This document shows, piece by piece, positions 6,536 to 6,599 of a stretch of 6,599 bases of DNA. The notes under the pieces are model-generated. The model ran no database searches. It was given only the letters and a program-made list of their open reading frames with translations, and had not been told where the DNA came from. The DNA comes from Anammoximicrobium sp032229885 (GTDB lineage: Bacteria > Planctomycetota > Planctomycetia > Pirellulales > Pirellulaceae). Both the position numbers and the translations under genes were made by a program. The stretch's first letter is position 1, and each line of letters opens with the position of its first letter. Location: contig JAVYAJ010000334.1 in NCBI GenBank assembly GCA_032229885.1, positions 1 through 6,599 on the forward strand, given 5' to 3'.

Positions 6536-6599
6536 GAGTCTTAGTTCGTATCATGCGCGCACGGTGCGCGCATCTTGTACAGTGGCGTGTACAGTACAC
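6536..6599 (-). repeat. Long imperfect inverted repeat, right copy
   Basis: This is the reverse complement counterpart of 239-291. It includes an extra 11 bases produced by a second TGCGCGCA next to CCG. It ends in the palindrome GTGTACAGTACAC at the last base of the window, so the true outer limit is unknown. A second GTACAGT lies 12 bases before it. The arms enclose the whole two-gene operon and one REP-like copy. Confidence 0.65.

Larger units (their letters stand above)
6071..6599. other. Downstream non-coding region with repeats
   Basis: No credible gene is present. The open frame at 6179-6484 translates repeat DNA (hairpin repeat, ATCCGTGT and GACGCAGAAA units) and has no ribosome site. 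The stretch holds a hairpin after the operon, a second small hairpin, the third REP-like copy, a degenerate direct-repeat cluster and the right arm of the long inverted repeat. From about 6260 it is clearly more AT-rich than the genes. Positions 6442-6535 show nothing recognisable. Confidence 0.7.

Noticed and set aside
239..6599. Complete insertion sequence or transposon
   Set aside because: Inverted arms exist, but there is no transposase, integrase or visible target duplication, and the window ends inside the right arm. It is kept only as a finding.

Overview
The window is GC-rich bacterial DNA holding two long same-strand genes that nearly abut (456-2459 and about 2456-6070). They are flanked on both sides by repeat-rich non-coding DNA. 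The protein signatures point to a planctomycete, probably of the Pirellulales type. The first is a secreted VIT-VWA protein. The second is a large multidomain protein with secretin/STN-like modules, two copies of a WDxxGGSGSI module and a helical-repeat tail. The assignment rests on recalled family patterns, not on a search.

Layout. Positions 1-455 are non-coding. They carry two inverted copies of a short REP-like hairpin repeat (25-52 and 109-137), the left copy of a long imperfect inverted repeat (239-291), a candidate promoter (388-416) and a strong Shine-Dalgarno sequence for the first gene. Positions 456-2459 encode the VIT-VWA protein with an export signal and an intact MIDAS metal site. 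At about 2456 the reading frame changes by -1 into the second gene, which runs to 6070. The second protein has two STN-like modules, a Gly/Met- and Pro-rich linker, two WDxxGGSGSI modules, a middle part with an EF-hand-like loop and a TPR-like C-terminal third. From 6071 to 6599 the DNA is again non-coding: an 8-bp hairpin just after the stop codon, a third REP-like copy, a cluster of degenerate ATCCGTGT and GACGCAGAAA repeats, and the right copy of the long inverted repeat, which runs into the window end.

How the genes may work together. Both look like envelope or surface proteins built from protein-protein interaction domains: VIT/VWA adhesion-type folds in the first, and secretin-ring-like modules plus helical repeats in the second. 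They share an operon and may be translationally coupled. The second has no recognisable start signal or signal peptide of its own. The pair could therefore be one large VIT-VWA-STN-TPR protein split by a frameshift (biological or sequencing) or joined by recoding. No enzyme, RNA gene, CRISPR array or transposase was seen.
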